Both the position numbers and the translations under genes were made by a program. A DNA stretch of 64,000 nucleotides. Source: Okapia johnstoni. Taxonomy: Eukaryota > Chordata > Mammalia > Artiodactyla > Giraffidae. Of this stretch, positions 45,036 to 57,923 are shown piece after piece; within the stretch, counting starts at the first letter, position 1, and every line of letters starts with the position of its first letter. The stretch lies in NCBI GenBank assembly GCA_024291935.2, contig CM044308.1:123530501-123594500 (forward strand), written 5' to 3'. The notes under the pieces are model-generated. The model saw nothing but the letters and a program-made list of their open reading frames with translations. It was not told the origin of the DNA and did not search any database.

Positions 45036-46079
45036 GATGGTGGCAAAATGCTAATATAAAGATAGTTCACTGACTAAAAGGAAAAGTCATTTACTAGAAA
45101 TACCTGGTTTCATTTTCTAGACTTGACAGTTTTCTATTTAGGAATAAACATCACTTCCATGAGGGGTGATGGAAGGAAGGTTGAAGGCCAGAGAGCACTC
45201 AAGTATCCTGGACCTTTTTGGAAGGCCCTTTAGCCAAACACCTTGCTTCAGTCCATTTGTTGGCATGTCCAGAAAAGGTGAGCAAAGTGTCTTTGGGAAA
45301 AGCACACTGTACCTTTTCAGAGGATCCCTAGGACTAAAGTAGAGGCCTCCTACTTTACGCTCTTTCACTTCATGCTCCATTGAAAGCAAACCAGTGTGGT
45401 AGGATAGATTGCTAGTAAGGCAGGTGGCTGAGGCCAGAGATACTTCCTCTGGTAGGAAGCTTTTGCAGTGGAAGAAGAGCAAATCTGACCTTTCTCCCTA
45501 GTTTTTGATTTAACGTCACACCCTTTTTGTAAGCAGATGTTTTTAGATACTTGTAAATTTGAACATGATTTTGCTTAAATGCTATCTACTATAGGGTAGG
45601 TTGCAAACAATGATTGTTGTAAGCAATTGATTGCAAGCAATGGCAGGTACATATTATTGAAAAGTAGTTTTCAAAGTTTATATTAATGTTCGATCATTGT
45701 ACAAAACACTGCTTTCCATGATTCACTTATGAGAGTGTTTTGGGCAGGTTTTGTTGTTTTTAAAGACAACTTTCTCTTCCTCACTGCTAGCCTTCAAAAT
45801 GAACTTCTTGTGGACCACTCCTGCTTCCTATTCCTGCTTTTGCTTTTGTTACCTCAAAATTGGATTGTGTGGGTTGTTTTTGGCAGGTGTGGGGTTGGAG
45901 ATACCCAAAAGGTTTTTCATTGCAGGGAAGTTGCAGTCCATTACTAGGTGGCCTTTTATGGTCACTTAGTGACCTAGGAATTGTGACTTGCCGATGTCTA
46001 TATAAATGTCACATTTTATGTTTGAGGTTTTCTGGTTGCAAAGCTGTTGTTGCTGTCCTGAAGCTGGGATTGCGATTCT
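45036..46079. other. Intron 1, no recognised element
   Basis: Overlapping frames at 45729-45969 and 45138-45482 have no domain. Nothing identified. Confidence 0.5.
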
Positions 46080-46253
46080 TTCCTTCCTCTCTTTTCTTCC
46101 TTTCTTCATTTATTTTTGCCTTTTATTTTTTCTCTTGCCTTTCCTTCCCTTCCTTCCTTCCTCTCTCCATTCCGACCCTCCTTCCCTCCATCCTCTCCCT
46201 CTCTTTCTGCTTTTCTCTGTCTCTCTCTCCCTCTCCCCTTTCCTTCCTTCTGC
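46080..46253. repeat. Polypyrimidine (TTCC/CTCT) tract
   Basis: About 170 bp almost all C and T on the + strand (purine on the minus strand), made of TTCC and CTCT units. The overlapping open frames are low-complexity artefacts. Such tracts can form triplex DNA. Confidence 0.9.
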
Positions 46254-46265
46254 CGCTCATTGCTA

Positions 46266-46476
46266 TTGTTGTTGTGTAGTCGCGAAGTCTGACTCTTTTG
46301 TGACCCCATGAACTGTAGCCCACCAGGCCCCTCTGTCCATGGGATTTCCCAGGCAAGAATACTGGAGGGGCTTGCCATTTCTTTCTCCAGGGGATCTTCC
46401 CGACCCAGGGATTGAACCCATGTCTTCTGCATTGGCAGGTGGGTTCTCTACCAAGTGAGCCACTGGGCAAGTTCCC
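46266..46476 (-). repeat. Bov-tA SINE
   Basis: BOV-A body then reverse head (GAGCCACTGGGCAAG). Perfect TSD CTCATTGCTA at 46256-46265 and 46477-46486. It sits at the end of the polypyrimidine tract. Confidence 0.95.
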
Positions 46477-46941
46477 CTCATTGCTACAGATCCTTTTAAA
46501 AGACAGGGAAGTTTAGTTTAGAGAGCAGAGGAGCAACACAGAGTTAAGAGTGGGAGAGAGGAACAGAACCATCTAGAATCTTGTCTAGGGACATGGTTTG
46601 GCAAGTATCAGAGTAAAAGCTGCCAGCTAGTCTGAGTGGCTCTGTGGATTTTGTCTTAATAGATCACCATTTCAAAGCAAAATAAAGTGACTTGGTGCTT
46701 TAACCAGAGTGGCAGTTTTGGACACAATAGCTTGAGTGAAGGAAAACTGAGAACCAGTCACTTAGGCATGCTGGAGATTAAGCGAATATACTCAGTGGGA
46801 GTATGGATATCTTTGAGTGCATGGGTACACTCCAGAGTGTCGCTGCATTTAAGTTCTGTTCCTGTTGTGTACACTTATAGGACTTAATTAGAAATGTATA
46901 TTCCTCACGAGAATTAAAAGGAAAATGGATAGGATATCAGA

Positions 46942-47150
46942 AAGACTGTGGAACTTGGGTTTAACTCCAAACTCTGCCTCTTCTCAGTTATTCAGTAGTG
47001 GACAGAATTCCCTGAAATTTGGTCTTCTCAGCCTGGTGGGCTGCCGTCTATGGGGTCGCCCAGAGTCGGACACGACTTAAGCGACTTAGCAGCAGCAGCA
47101 GCAGCACTTGTAAATTGGGGAGTGTGCCTACTTTGTGATATTGGAAGACT
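46942..47150 (-). repeat. MIR-like remnant interrupted by a BOV-A end
   Basis: CTTGGGTTTAACTCCAAACTCTGCC and, after the SINE, TTGTAAATTGGGGAGTG follow antisense MIR order. Confidence 0.5.
47032..47106 (+). repeat. 5'-truncated BOV-A end with (AGC)n
   Basis: CAGCCTGGTGGGCTGCCGTC to GACTTAGCAGCAGC: the last ~75 bp of a BOV-A unit. Confidence 0.92.
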
Positions 47151-47837
47151 GTCTGTGAAAATGTAGTTAAAGGGGACTCGACTGGTTCTTAAAAATATAC
47201 ATTGTGTAAAAAATAATTGATAACATAGTACGCTACAGTATGTACTATGAGAAGAAATAATGTTCTGTAACGTGATTTCATGTGTTGGATGTAGCTGTGG
47301 GGAGATGGTGTGGCTTATAGAGGCAGTAGAACTTCTTTATGTATGTGATCCTAGAACTGAAGGACTTACTAGTTCCGTTGAAGGGTAAATATTTAGCATT
47401 TTAAACAGGAATCAAAGCTTCAGTCTCTTCAACACAATGCCTATTTAGGGAGGAGAATGCATCTTAATCTTTTATTCTCTAAGGTTAATAGTGGATTGTA
47501 GGTCAGGGACTTGATTGTACTGGGTGGCAGAAGACTATTTTTAACGGTAGGATTTGAGATGGGTGATGGGCAGCTGCGTAGCACTTCCAGCTTAAAGTTT
47601 TCTCCGAGGGCTCTGCCTTGAGAGAAGGCCCAGGAAGGTGGACTTCCACTGGATGGAGTTTTCTCTGGAAACTGCCTTTCAGTGGCCGGATGCCTTATGC
47701 AGATATCCCAGTCTGTCTCCCACGGCCCCATCTGGCCCAGGGTCATTTTTGTATTGCGTGTGGTCTCCAGGGGAAACTGGCTAGGTATTCAACCAATGGT
47801 AATGGCAAACATCAGATTCACCATTTATATTGACTTA

Positions 47838-48020
47838 AGACCTAGGCTGAATTCTGGCCATGCTACCTGTGTTGCTGCCACAGATCTAGGAGCAAATAGC
47901 TTAATCTCTTCGTGCTCAGTTTCCATTTGAAACTCTTAGGGTTGTGAAGGTTAGATAAGATAAAGCATACATGCATTGTGTTTAGGGCAGTGCCTAGTTC
48001 ATGGATGTGGTGATTATTTG
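47838..48020 (-). repeat. MIR SINE remnant
   Basis: GGCTGAATTCTGGCCATGC, AATAGCTTAATCTCTTCGTGCTCAG, GGGTTGTGAAGGTTAGATAAG, GGGCAGTGCCTAGTTC match antisense MIR. Confidence 0.7.
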
Positions 48021-48904
48021 TTCTTTGGGTTTATTGAAGGTGCATGCACACATGTACATACACGTGTACACTCTCACACACACAAACACATAGTTGCTTT
48101 CTGAATGTTTGTTGGAACCCTGGTTTCCAGAAATGAGACGTCACCGTGAGGTGTCTGAAACTCTTTACTGGCATTATCTTTATGTCATGAATGAGGATAT
48201 CAGACTGCATTCTTGTTTTCACAGGCTGGGGTTGCTGGTGTAGTCCTTTGACTTACTTTTCCTAGTCCTCTTGTTTCTCTCTCTCTTTTTCCCCTCCAAG
48301 GAGCATTATGATTCTTCCAGTTGTAGATAGCTGAAAATAATCCCAGCCTCTTAGTGAAGAGCTGGGCCTTACGCACCTCACACTTGCTTGTCAGGCACTT
48401 TGCTGAGATATGTTACTATTTAGACAGCTCAGAAATACTTTTTCTTTTTTTTCCTAATAAGAGCCTTCCAGAGAAAGGAAAGTCTTGAGAATTACCTTTA
48501 TTGATTTCTTTCAGAATTTTAACTCTCGTGGATTATCTTAATTTTATCCTTAAGAAGAAAGAAATTCATTCTAGAGTCTTTGGGATCATGCTTGTGAAGA
48601 TGCACACATTCAAAGTTAGCTAAGCATACTAAATATATGTATTTTTTCCTTAAGAGAAACAAATCTACACCCCCAAATTTGAACTTCCTTTGGTATGAAT
48701 GTGGCAAACCTAGGCCGACCAAATTATTTCAGAAGGGATTTGTACCTCATTTCTACTAGAGGTACTTTTCCAGCTCTGCACAGCTTAAACATTTCATTCT
48801 TAAATATACGATTTGCCCTGTAAATAGTTTAATAAGCCTGTTAAATTCTTTAAGGCACTGATAGAGGGCATCTTAAGATGAGCAAATATAACATTTGCGG
48901 TGGG
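48021..48904. other. Intron 1, no recognised element
   Basis: A short CA/TG-rich patch lies at 48046-48092. Nothing else identified. Confidence 0.5.
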
Positions 48905-48913
48905 CTGTCTTTT

Positions 48914-49189
48914 TTTTTTAATTAATTTATTTTTTATTTAAGGATAATTGCTTTACAGAATTTTGTCGTTTTCTGTCAAACCTCAACATGAATCAGCCAA
49001 AGGTACACATGTATCGCCTCCCTTTTTAACCTCCCTCCTATCTCCTGCCCCAACCCACCCCTCTAGATTGATACAGAGCCCCTGTTTGAGTTTCCTGAGC
49101 CATACAGCAAATTCCCGTTGGCTGTCTATTTTACATATGGCAGTGTAAGTTTCCAGTTACTCTTTCCATACATCTCACCCTCTCCTCCC
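48914..49189 (-). repeat. L1 3' UTR fragment
   Basis: GGATAATTGCTTTACAGAATT, CAACATGAATCAGCC, AGCCATACAGCAAATTCCCG match the ruminant L1 3' UTR in antisense. TSD CTGTCTTTT at 48905-48913 and 49190-49198. Confidence 0.9.
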
Positions 49190-49198
49190 CTGTCTTTT

Positions 49199-51163
49199 AA
49201 ATGAGGAAGTAAGGCAAAGAGGAAACTACACTGCTCTAGAATGACAAATTATCAAAAACTGCCTCAATTTTAATTCAGTAATAGTTTAACAGTGTCATTG
49301 ACTTTCCACTTAGAAAAAAAAAAGGAAAACTCATTCATTAAAAAATAGTTGAGTCAATCATGTGTTACACACCAGTGTGGCACCAAAGTCAGGGGGAGGA
49401 GTGTTGGGGGTGGAAGAGGTCCACCCTGGGTGGCAGCAGTAAGGGGCTGTATTACCTACTAACAGATTTAAAGGAAAACAATAAAATTGACTAAAAGTTG
49501 CTCTGCTTTTTCTTAGCACCATGTAAAGCCAATCCTAAACATAGAATTGATAGAGTGAAAAATTACCCCCCTCACCTGAGCACACTCTTCCTACCACCCC
49601 TCCCCCCACTTCTTAGACCACCACTTCCAGATGCTGTTTTAGGGCACAGATGTTCTGAAAAACCACAGTTTGAGAAATTCTGGGAAAGCCAGCAATCTCC
49701 ACCTGCCATTTTCTGTATCAGGACACGAAAGCCTATAGAAATAAACGAAGTAACTTGCCCTGCACCACCCACCCAGGTCTTGGGAGAGTGTGGCTGCTAT
49801 AGGATGCTCACAGGCCATTGTAGGATGATGCCCCTGAGCCCAGTTTTTCTGGAGCTATCCCAGGAAACTCCTCGGCCCAGGAAAAACTGGACTTGAAAAT
49901 CAGGTTGGTCACACCACCCGATTGTTTGCTCTGGTACACCTAAGTTGGTCTGGTCACCGGCCAGGGGTGTTTCTATTGATACAACAAAAAATGGCTACTC
50001 TGCCTCTCCCTGTGGGTGAATGAGGCTGGTTGTGGGAAGAAGCATCTGGCTGATTTTAGATGTGTTGCCTGCCCCACTGTCAATGTACCACATTTCATGG
50101 CTTAAAAAAAAACAAAGATATGATTGAAGAGGCCCCCATTAAATGTGGGTTGGAGCTCCTAAGAGCAGAGCTCTTTTCTGCAGACAGCCGGGACCCCTTC
50201 TTAATGTGCTAATTGCTCCCGAGCTCGTTTGTTCCGTGTTACTGAAACCATGCACCCAGTTTTACTTTCCTCCCACTTTCACCTAGTGCCTGTTAAGCAC
50301 CCACACTTAAGTGGCTGCTTGCAGAATTTGCAAAGGAACTGGGGAAGAGACCAAAAATAGATATACAGGTGGTGGTTGTCAACCAGCAGTTATTTCTAAG
50401 GAGTGTTCGGGCAATCTAGTGGTTTTCTGTGTGTGCATTTTTTGTTCATGGTTTTGTTGAGTTTTACAAAGTATAAAACTTTCTTTTGGTAGTGGTAGGT
50501 ACCTGTGGTTTATTTGAAAGAGCCGGACTCCTGAAATAAACATTGCAGTGTACTACATCGGAGAGTTAAATGAGGGAAGTGTTAGGAAACTCCAGTGCTC
50601 TGACCTTGCCTCCCTCAGAGGCAGGCTCTTGTCTTGGGTCTCTGAGCAAGCAGGAGGCTTGCCACAATCAGTCCCTGTGCTGTGGCCCCTGCCTCCCAGC
50701 CTGCCACACCTTGGCAAAGAGTCAGGCTGTAGACGATTGGGTAGAGGACAGCTCGTAGTCAATTTCAAACAAGGGCGTGTCACTTTAATTGCTGGCTCCC
50801 TTCCACTTAGTAATTCCACCTCCTCGGGTTACTTCTCTCTCCTGCTCACATCCTCCTCTGTCTCAAATTGAAGGTAGCCTAGGTAGCCTGAATCACCCGC
50901 TTGGTTGACTCCCTCAGTTTTTAGTCCTGAGCCTTGGTTACCAGCATCTCTGTTATAACTCACGTTTCCCAGGATAATAGTGAGTTTGAGCCAGATCCAC
51001 TTAAAAAGGATGGTTAATAAGAGCAGTCACCTCCCATTGTACTAACTTTAATTTTTTGGTGTCTTTAAATAATAAGTCATATGGAATAAATATTCTTTCT
51101 GGTTTCGAAAATAAATTTATGGTTATAGACTTTTTTCTGTTTGGAAACAGAAGAAATAAAATT
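49199..51163. other. Intron 1, no recognised element
   Basis: About 2 kb without a named repeat, the longest repeat-free intronic stretch here. Open frames at 49498-49896 and 50548-50871 lack domains and splice context. It could hold unique conserved DNA. Confidence 0.45.
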
Positions 51164-51372
51164 GGTTCCCTGATGGCTCAGTGGGTTAAGAATCTGCCTA
51201 CAATGCAGGGGACACAGGAGACGTGGGTTCAATCCCTGGTTGGGAAAATCCCCTGGAGGAGGAAATGGCAACCTGCTCCAGTACTCTTGGCTAGAAAATC
51301 CCATGGACAGAAGATCTTGGTGGGCTACAGTCCCAACAGTTGCAAAGTGTCGGATATGACTGAGCATGAGCA
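51164..51372 (+). repeat. Bov-tA SINE, diverged
   Basis: Head GGTTCCCTGATGGCTCAG and GGTTCAATCCCTGG, then a diverged BOV-A body with a short insertion (GACACAGGAGACG) after the head. Confidence 0.9.
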
Positions 51373-51928
51373 CGATTCAGTTCCAGAATTATAAAACAAT
51401 TGTTTGGCAAGCAGTTTCCTCATTTCTCAGAGTTGAAGATGAGATAAAAATGTTGCGTTAAAAGGAGAACTTTCTCTCCTTTCCATTTTTTCCCAGCCAA
51501 TATCTAATTCTCTACTCGGGTCAAATCTGAGGACATCCAGTCCTTTCAAATTGTCTAAAGCTTTTCTGAATTGGATGCACTTAGCTGCCAGAAACTTCTT
51601 ATGGCTCTATTTTAAAAGCCACTCTAGAAGAGTCAGGAAACGGCTCTGAATGGGAACTGCTAAAGTAAATAGTATATGGTGATACATTTTGGAATTTGAC
51701 ACAGATTATACTTATCTTTGCAGGTGAAACTAAACATAGTCTTTGTGGTCCTGAGGAGTGTTTAGATTTGTGGAGAGACTGAGAGTGAGAGGTAGAGAGA
51801 GAGAGAAAAGGAGGGAGGGAGGCAGGGACTCTCCGCCAGGTGTGTACAACAAAAAGAAGCGTAGCACCCCGACTTTGGCTTAAAATTCCATCTTGGTGGA
51901 ACCCCAGTTCAGCTAATACCCTAATGGG

Positions 51929-52151
51929 TGTGTGGGTGCATGCTCAGTCACTCAGTCATGTCCGACTCTTTGCAATCGAACAGACTGTAGCCCACTAGGC
52001 TCTTCTGTCCATGGGATTTCTCCAGGCAAGAATACTGGAGTGGGTTGCCATTTCCTCCTCCAGGGGGTCTTCCCAATGCAGGAATCGAACCCACATCTTC
52101 TGTGTCTCCTGCATTGGCAGGTGGATTCTTTGAGCCACCTGGGAAGCCCAA
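51929..52151 (-). repeat. Bov-tA SINE
   Basis: BOV-A body (CAGTCACTCAGTCATGTCC) then reverse head (GAGCCACCTGGGAAGCCC). Possible TSD CCTAATGRGT flanks it. Confidence 0.92.
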
Positions 52152-52156
52152 CCTAA

Positions 52157-52620
52157 TGAGTATTTGCTGTAAATCTGACACTGAAATGCACAATCATCAC
52201 TTGCTTAACAAATATTTATATGGCATTGTTAGAAAACTGCTTTATTTTTCTAATATAAACTTTTTATTCTGTGTATAGCATACATACAGAAACATGCACA
52301 AAAGTATACTTAAAACCTATAGCTCACTGAATTATCACAACAAAGCAAACACACTTACGTGTTCATTAATCAGAATGCAGATTTAGAAATAGAACATTAA
52401 TAGCATTGTAGAATCTTCTTCATTAGTTTTTACTGATTTTATAAATTAAGGAAAAATTATTTGCAATGTGAAAAATGAAAGGCAACTGTAACTCCTAGTC
52501 CATGCAACGATACCAATACCCATTCTTCCACTTAAGGTCTTAGTTTCTTATAGAGGAAAACATGAGCTCTGCTCTGGCACTTGCGGTCACCCATGGAGCC
52601 ATATTTCCTCTCTTTGTGTT
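52157..52620. other. Intron 1, no recognised element
   Basis: The part from about 52230 to 52400 (CATACAGAAACATGCACAAAAG) resembles an old LINE 3' UTR in style but I cannot place it. Confidence 0.35.
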
Positions 52621-52633
52621 GTTTGTACATATG

Positions 52634-52821
52634 ATACTTTGCTGGTGGTCCAGTGGCTAAGGCTCAGGCTCCCAATTCAGGAGGCCTGGGTTCAATCCCT
52701 GGTCAGGGAACCAGATCCCACATGACACAACTAAGAATTTGCATGCCACAACTAAAGATCCTGTGTGCTGCAACCAAGACCTTGTGCAACCAAATAAATT
52801 AAAATAAATGTTAAAAAATAA
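52634..52821 (+). repeat. CHR-type SINE
   Basis: CTGGTGGTCCAGTGGC head, GGTTCAATCCCTGG motif, ACCAAATAAATTAAAATAAA tail. 13-bp TSD GTTTGTACAYATG at 52621-52633 and 52822-52834, one mismatch. Confidence 0.92.
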
Positions 52822-53315
52822 GTTTGTACACATGCTTGGATAAAAGTGTGTGTGCATCTATGCAAAATTTGATTAATAGTTGGCTATAAAATTTAATTAA
52901 AGAAAGTGCTTAGAAAGGAATGGGAAGAAGATATGAGAAAGTGAATGAGAGAAAGAACCATAGTCAAAACATTCCTTTTCTTTCCCACCTTATTTACTTA
53001 ATTAGTGAGAATATTTTATAAGGATTAATAAAGGGAGAAAATTCCGTGTCTTTAAAAAGAAAACAAATGACTGATGTTAAACAGAGGATAAATGTGTATG
53101 TTTATTACAATGCTTCTGTGTCCTGTTGCTTGAATGTAGAGGATCTAAGATTTGCTGAAACAAGGGAATCAGACTTTGGATTTAAATAAGCCATGTATTT
53201 TGATCACTGAGTGTTTGCTTGTGATATAGAAATACAGTGCTTGTTTGGAAAATAATACCTTTAAGTCTTGCTATGTTTTGTGTTTTTAAAATTATACTCA
53301 CCTTGAAAACAAGTA

Positions 53316-53449
53316 TTTGTTGTTTGTTGTTTAGTCACTAAGTTGTGTCCAACTCTTTTGCAACCCCATGGACTGTAGCCCACCAGGCTCGTCTGTCTGT
53401 GGGATTTCCCAGGCAAGAACACTGGAGTGGGTTGCCATTTCCTTCTCCA
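53316..53449 (-). repeat. BOV-A monomer SINE
   Basis: One BOV-A unit with (GTT)n at its left end. 12-bp TSD TGAAAACAWGTA at 53304-53315 and 53450-53461, one mismatch. Confidence 0.93.
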
Positions 53450-53461
53450 TGAAAACATGTA

Positions 53462-54294
53462 CATTTTAATTTAAATATTTCTTATTTAATACAAGCTTTT
53501 TTCTGTTATATCTTTGGATGTGTCTTCTATTCAATATATTCTCTTTTCCTCTTTAGGAATACCAGTTACACACGTTAGCTTTTTTTTGTCCTGCCTTTCA
53601 TATCCATCTTTTGTACAGTGCTTTTAATATGTTTTATTATGCATGGTTTTATTAATTTCCCTCAAGCCTACCAACCAGGTGTCCCTTTCACTCATGTTTA
53701 TTCTGTTTGTCATCTTGATCTTAATGTTGGTTTAATTTTTTAAATAATTTTTTCCTTCTGTTCTACTGCTTTTTGCAATTTCTTTTTGCAATTTTATTTT
53801 TCAGTTTTCTAATCACTTTCTGAACCGTGATTTTTCTTTTTTGGCTTTTTTTTGAAAAGCGATCAGGTAGCCTGCAATTTCTTTAACATTTTTGTTTGAA
53901 GTCTTCCTATATTCCTGTGGGTAATTCTTTTTCATTTCTGGTTCTTATTATTTTGCAATTTTTGTTCTTAGATTTTACGGCTTCCTACCCATGTCTTTTA
54001 GTCTAAAGACAGAAAATATTAGATTGCTTTCTGCTTATTTTTATAAAGAGGGTATCTTAAAATCAACTTGGTTAAAATCTATTGTTTTTGGACTCATGGA
54101 ATAATAGAACGATTTTCTTTAAAAATAATTTATTTCATTGATAAAATCTTCAGAGGCTGTGACTACCGTTTCATAATCTTCAGTGTTCACATGGCCATGA
54201 CACTGCAGGTGAGGGACAAAGCTTTCAGAGCTTTTCTGATAGCTGTGGGAGAAAATATTCTTCCACCTTATGCATTCTAAAGACAATGGGAATT
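53462..54294. other. Intron 1, T-rich unassigned DNA
   Basis: Strongly T-rich plus strand, looks like a degraded antisense LINE or LTR interior, with no landmark that lets me name it. Confidence 0.35.
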
Positions 54295-54308
54295 TCACAC
54301 CAATTTTA

Positions 54309-55620
54309 TTTTTTTTTTAAATTAGTTTATTTATCTATTTTTTAACTTTACAATAGTGTATTTGTTTTGCCATACATTGACATGAATCCACCATGGGTTT
54401 ACATGTTTTTGCCTTCCAGAACCCCCCTCCCACCCCCTACCCCATCCCATCCCTCCAGGTCATCCCGGTGCACCAGCCCCGAGCACCCTGTATCATGCAT
54501 TGAACCTGGACTGGTGATTCGTTTCACATATGATAATTTACATGCTTCCATGCCATTCTCCCATATCATCCCGCCCTCACCCTCTCCCATAGAGTCCATA
54601 ATACTGTTCTATTTATCTGTGTCTCTTTTGATGTCTCACATACAGGGTTATCTTTACCAATTAACTAAATACCATATATATGTGTTAGTATACTGTATTG
54701 GTGTTTTTCTTTCTGGCTTACTTCAGTCTGTATAATAGGCTCCAGTTTCATCCACCTCATTAGAACTGATTTGAATGTATTATTTTTAATGGCTGTGTAA
54801 TATTCCATTGTGTATATGTACCACAGCTTCCTTATCCATTCGTCTGCTGATGGGCATCTAGGCTGCTTCCATGTCCTGGCTATTATAAACAGTGCTGTGA
54901 TGAACATTGGGGTACATGTGTCTCTTTCAATTCTGGTTTCCTTGGTACGTGTGCCCAGCAGTGGGATTGCTGGGTCATATGGCAGTTCTATTCCCAGTTT
55001 TTTGAGGAATCTCCACACTGTTCTCCATAGTGGCTGTACTAGTTTGCATTCCCACCAACAGTGTAAGAGGGTTCCCTTTTCTCCACACCCTCTCCAGCAT
55101 TTATTGCTTGTAGTCTTTTGGATAGCAGCCATTCTGATGGGCGTGAAATGGTACTTCATTGTGGTTTTGATTTGCATTTCTCTGATAATGAGTGATGTTG
55201 AGCATCTTTTCATGTGTTTGTTATCCATCTGTATGTCTTCTTTGGAGAAGTGTCTATTTAGTTCTTAGGCGCACTTTTTGATTGGGTCATTTATTTTTCT
55301 GGAATTGAGCTGCAGGAGTTGCTTGTGTATTTTTGAGATTAATTGTCCGTTGCTTCATTTGCTATTATTTTCTCCCATTCTGAAGGGTGTCTTTTCACCT
55401 TGCTTATAGTTTCCTTTGTTGTGCAAAAGCTTTTAAGTTTAACTAGATCTCATTTGTTTATTTTTGCTTTTATTTCCAATATTCTGGGAGGTGGGTCATA
55501 GAGGATCCTGCTGTGATTTATGTCGGAGAGTGTTTTGCCTATGATTTCCCCTAGGAGTTTTATAGTTTCTGGTCTTACATTTAGATCTTTAACCCATTTT
55601 GAGTTTATTTTTGTGTATGG
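54309..55620 (-). repeat. Ruminant L1, 5'-truncated, ORF2 C-terminus largely intact
   Basis: About 1.3 kb antisense to CERS6: T-run, 3' UTR, then ORF2 C-terminus in the minus frame ending at 54665 ([31 protein letters not shown]). A premature TAA (complement of 55265-55267) replaces a sense codon in that frame. 14-bp TSD TCACACCARTTTTA at 54295-54308 and 55621-55634, one mismatch. It is a recent, dead insertion. Confidence 0.95.
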
Positions 55621-55634
55621 TCACACCAGTTTTA

Positions 55635-56484
55635 AATGAAACTTCTAAAGTTTTTTTCCCAATTCTTACAACTGTAATAACACAACATACTGTGAACTCA
55701 TGGTGTAGTATTATCTCAGCAGTAACTATTTGTTAATTTCTAATATATTAATTCTAGTTTGTGGATTTTTAATGTTTTGGTGTCTAAAATGATTAATAAT
55801 GCTACAAAACAGCCAGTATTTGAAATCTTTTGAGCATTTAAAATGATAAAACCTCTTCCATTTTTAAAATCATTAAAGAAATTAGCTGGTTTTATATATC
55901 CATAATCTCACTAGGAAACTCTCAATGCAGAAAAAATACAGCAATTTTCCATTTTTACTCTGTTTTCTCAATCCCTTGTTCTTCTCTAGATGTGTCCAGC
56001 ATGAATAGTTGATATATATATTCTTCCAGAACTTTTTCAATGCATTTACCTGCACACTCACACACATACACACACACAGAAATATAATTTCTGTTTAAAA
56101 CATGAATGATATACTCTAAGTGCTGTTCTGAAACTTTGTTTTTATTTAATATTATGCCTTTAAGGTTTCCCAATGTTGGTGAATGTAGGACAACTTTATT
56201 CTTTTCACTATGATAATAATATGATGATAATATCCCATTGTTTGGGGTTAGTTGTTTAATGAATGCTATTAGAAACAGTGCTATAACATCATTCTTATAC
56301 AGACTTCTTTGTACTCAGGTGTACTAAGCTAACATACAGAAGTCAGATTGCTGGGTCAGAAGATGTACAAAGTTAAATTTTAATAAATGCTGCTGGAGTC
56401 TTTCAAGAAAAATCATATGAATTTACCGGCTGACCCAACACTGTATGAGAAACCACCCTACCTTGACTTAAGTGTGGAAGTGAA
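55635..56484. other. Intron 1, old LINE-type remnant
   Basis: About 56100-56470 recalls antisense 3' ends of old LINEs (CAGATTGCTGGGTCAGAAGATG, TTACCGGCTGACCC). A (CA)n patch lies at 56056-56080. The rest is unassigned. Confidence 0.4.
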
Positions 56485-56676
56485 AGTGTTAGTGTTCAGT
56501 CGTGCCTGACTCTTTGTGATCCCATGGAGTGTAGCCCACCAGGCTCCTCTGTCTATGGGATTCTCCAGGCAAGAATACTGGAGTGAATTGCTCTTCCCTT
56601 CTCCAGGGATCTTCCTGACCCAGGGATCAAACCCAGGTCTCCTGCATTGCAGGCAGATTCTTCACCAGCTAACCTG
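56485..56676 (-). repeat. Bov-tA SINE
   Basis: GTGTTCAGTCGTGCCTGACTC then CAGGGATCAAACCCAGGTCTCC. The terminal head bases are diverged (CACCAGCTAACC). Confidence 0.9.
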
Positions 56677-57910
56677 CTGCAGATTTGATGTAACTTTTAC
56701 AGATTGTCCTAATCTGTAAAGAAAATAGCTGTTTTGACATGCTGCTTCACAGAATTGGGGCTCTGGGTAAGAATAAAATTTAGTAGTGTCTGCCATGAAA
56801 GGACATTTTGTTAGTCTTTCTTTACCGGAGAAATTGGAATAATAATCCATAAAATTCAGTAAGAAATCCCTTCAAGTTTATAATATTGAACTTTTTTACA
56901 TCTACTACAATCATTTGCTTAAAAAACATTTATCTCATACATTTATACCCCTTTCAACACTTGTTATAAGTGAATGTAACAAAATACTCACTATTCCTAT
57001 TAAGTCAAGCTAAAGCAATTGTGTTTTGTTATATTTTTTGTAAGAAATAAAAGTCATTTATAGATATATTAAATCTTATCACCTTGTATAAGAAATCATG
57101 AATGAGGGAAATCTCTCCTCATATGAAGTTTTCTAATCATCTGTTGTTTGAGTAGTCACTTTATGATTAAGTTATTCAGAGGGCAGAAAAATTTGTACTC
57201 AACAAGTCACCAAGTAACCAAAATTCAACAAGTAACTAAGAATCTAGAACTCAAGGGAAATTTAAAAATCTACAACTAGGTTATTTTTCAGTACAGCTGT
57301 CTGCCCACCCCATCCTACCTCTGGTCATCATATTGTCTCATTATGCCTTTCTGTTTAAGAAAAAGTTATGTTTTTATACCTTTAGAATTGCATATATTAA
57401 AATTTATAGACTTTTATGAAAATGTTCAGATATACAGAATAGCTAAAAAAAAAATAATGCCATGAACACTTGCATTCTCATCACTGGAATTCAGTGATTA
57501 ACATTTTATTGTCTATATATATTTTTTATTTTCTTCTGTACCATGCAAAGTAAATTTCAGATATTATAACACATCATTTTTAAATACTTGCAAATGCATC
57601 TGTTGTCTAAAAAGACATTATAGGGTGACTTTTTGAAAGTAGCTCTTGGAGAATGAATTTTGCATTGTGGAATTGATTATGTTTTGCAAACATCTTTGCA
57701 TGTATAGCTTCAAAGCTATATGGGTTATGGAGTTGGTGAAATTATAAGGTAAAGGAAGACCATAAATTTAGATTCAGTGACTAAATTTAATGGTTGTACA
57801 AAAATAAGGCTTGAAGTGATATTTTAGTGAAAAACTCATGGGCGATTAAATGTACTATTTGGAAGTTGTGTCCAAGGTTTTGAGCTGGAAAACCATAAGT
57901 TTACAAGAAG
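56677..57910. other. Intron 1, old LINE-type remnant at 57385-57640
   Basis: GAAAATGTTCAGATATACAG, ATTCTCATCACTGG, AAGTAAATTTCAGATATTATAACAC recall an ancient LINE 3' end in antisense. The remaining sequence is unassigned. Confidence 0.4.
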
Positions 57911-57923
57911 TAGCTAAGTAGTT

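Noticed and set aside
45860..46470. Long frames around the polypyrimidine tract
   Set aside because: Products are F/S/L/P- or K/E/R-repeats dictated by the CT-rich DNA, so they are artefacts of composition.
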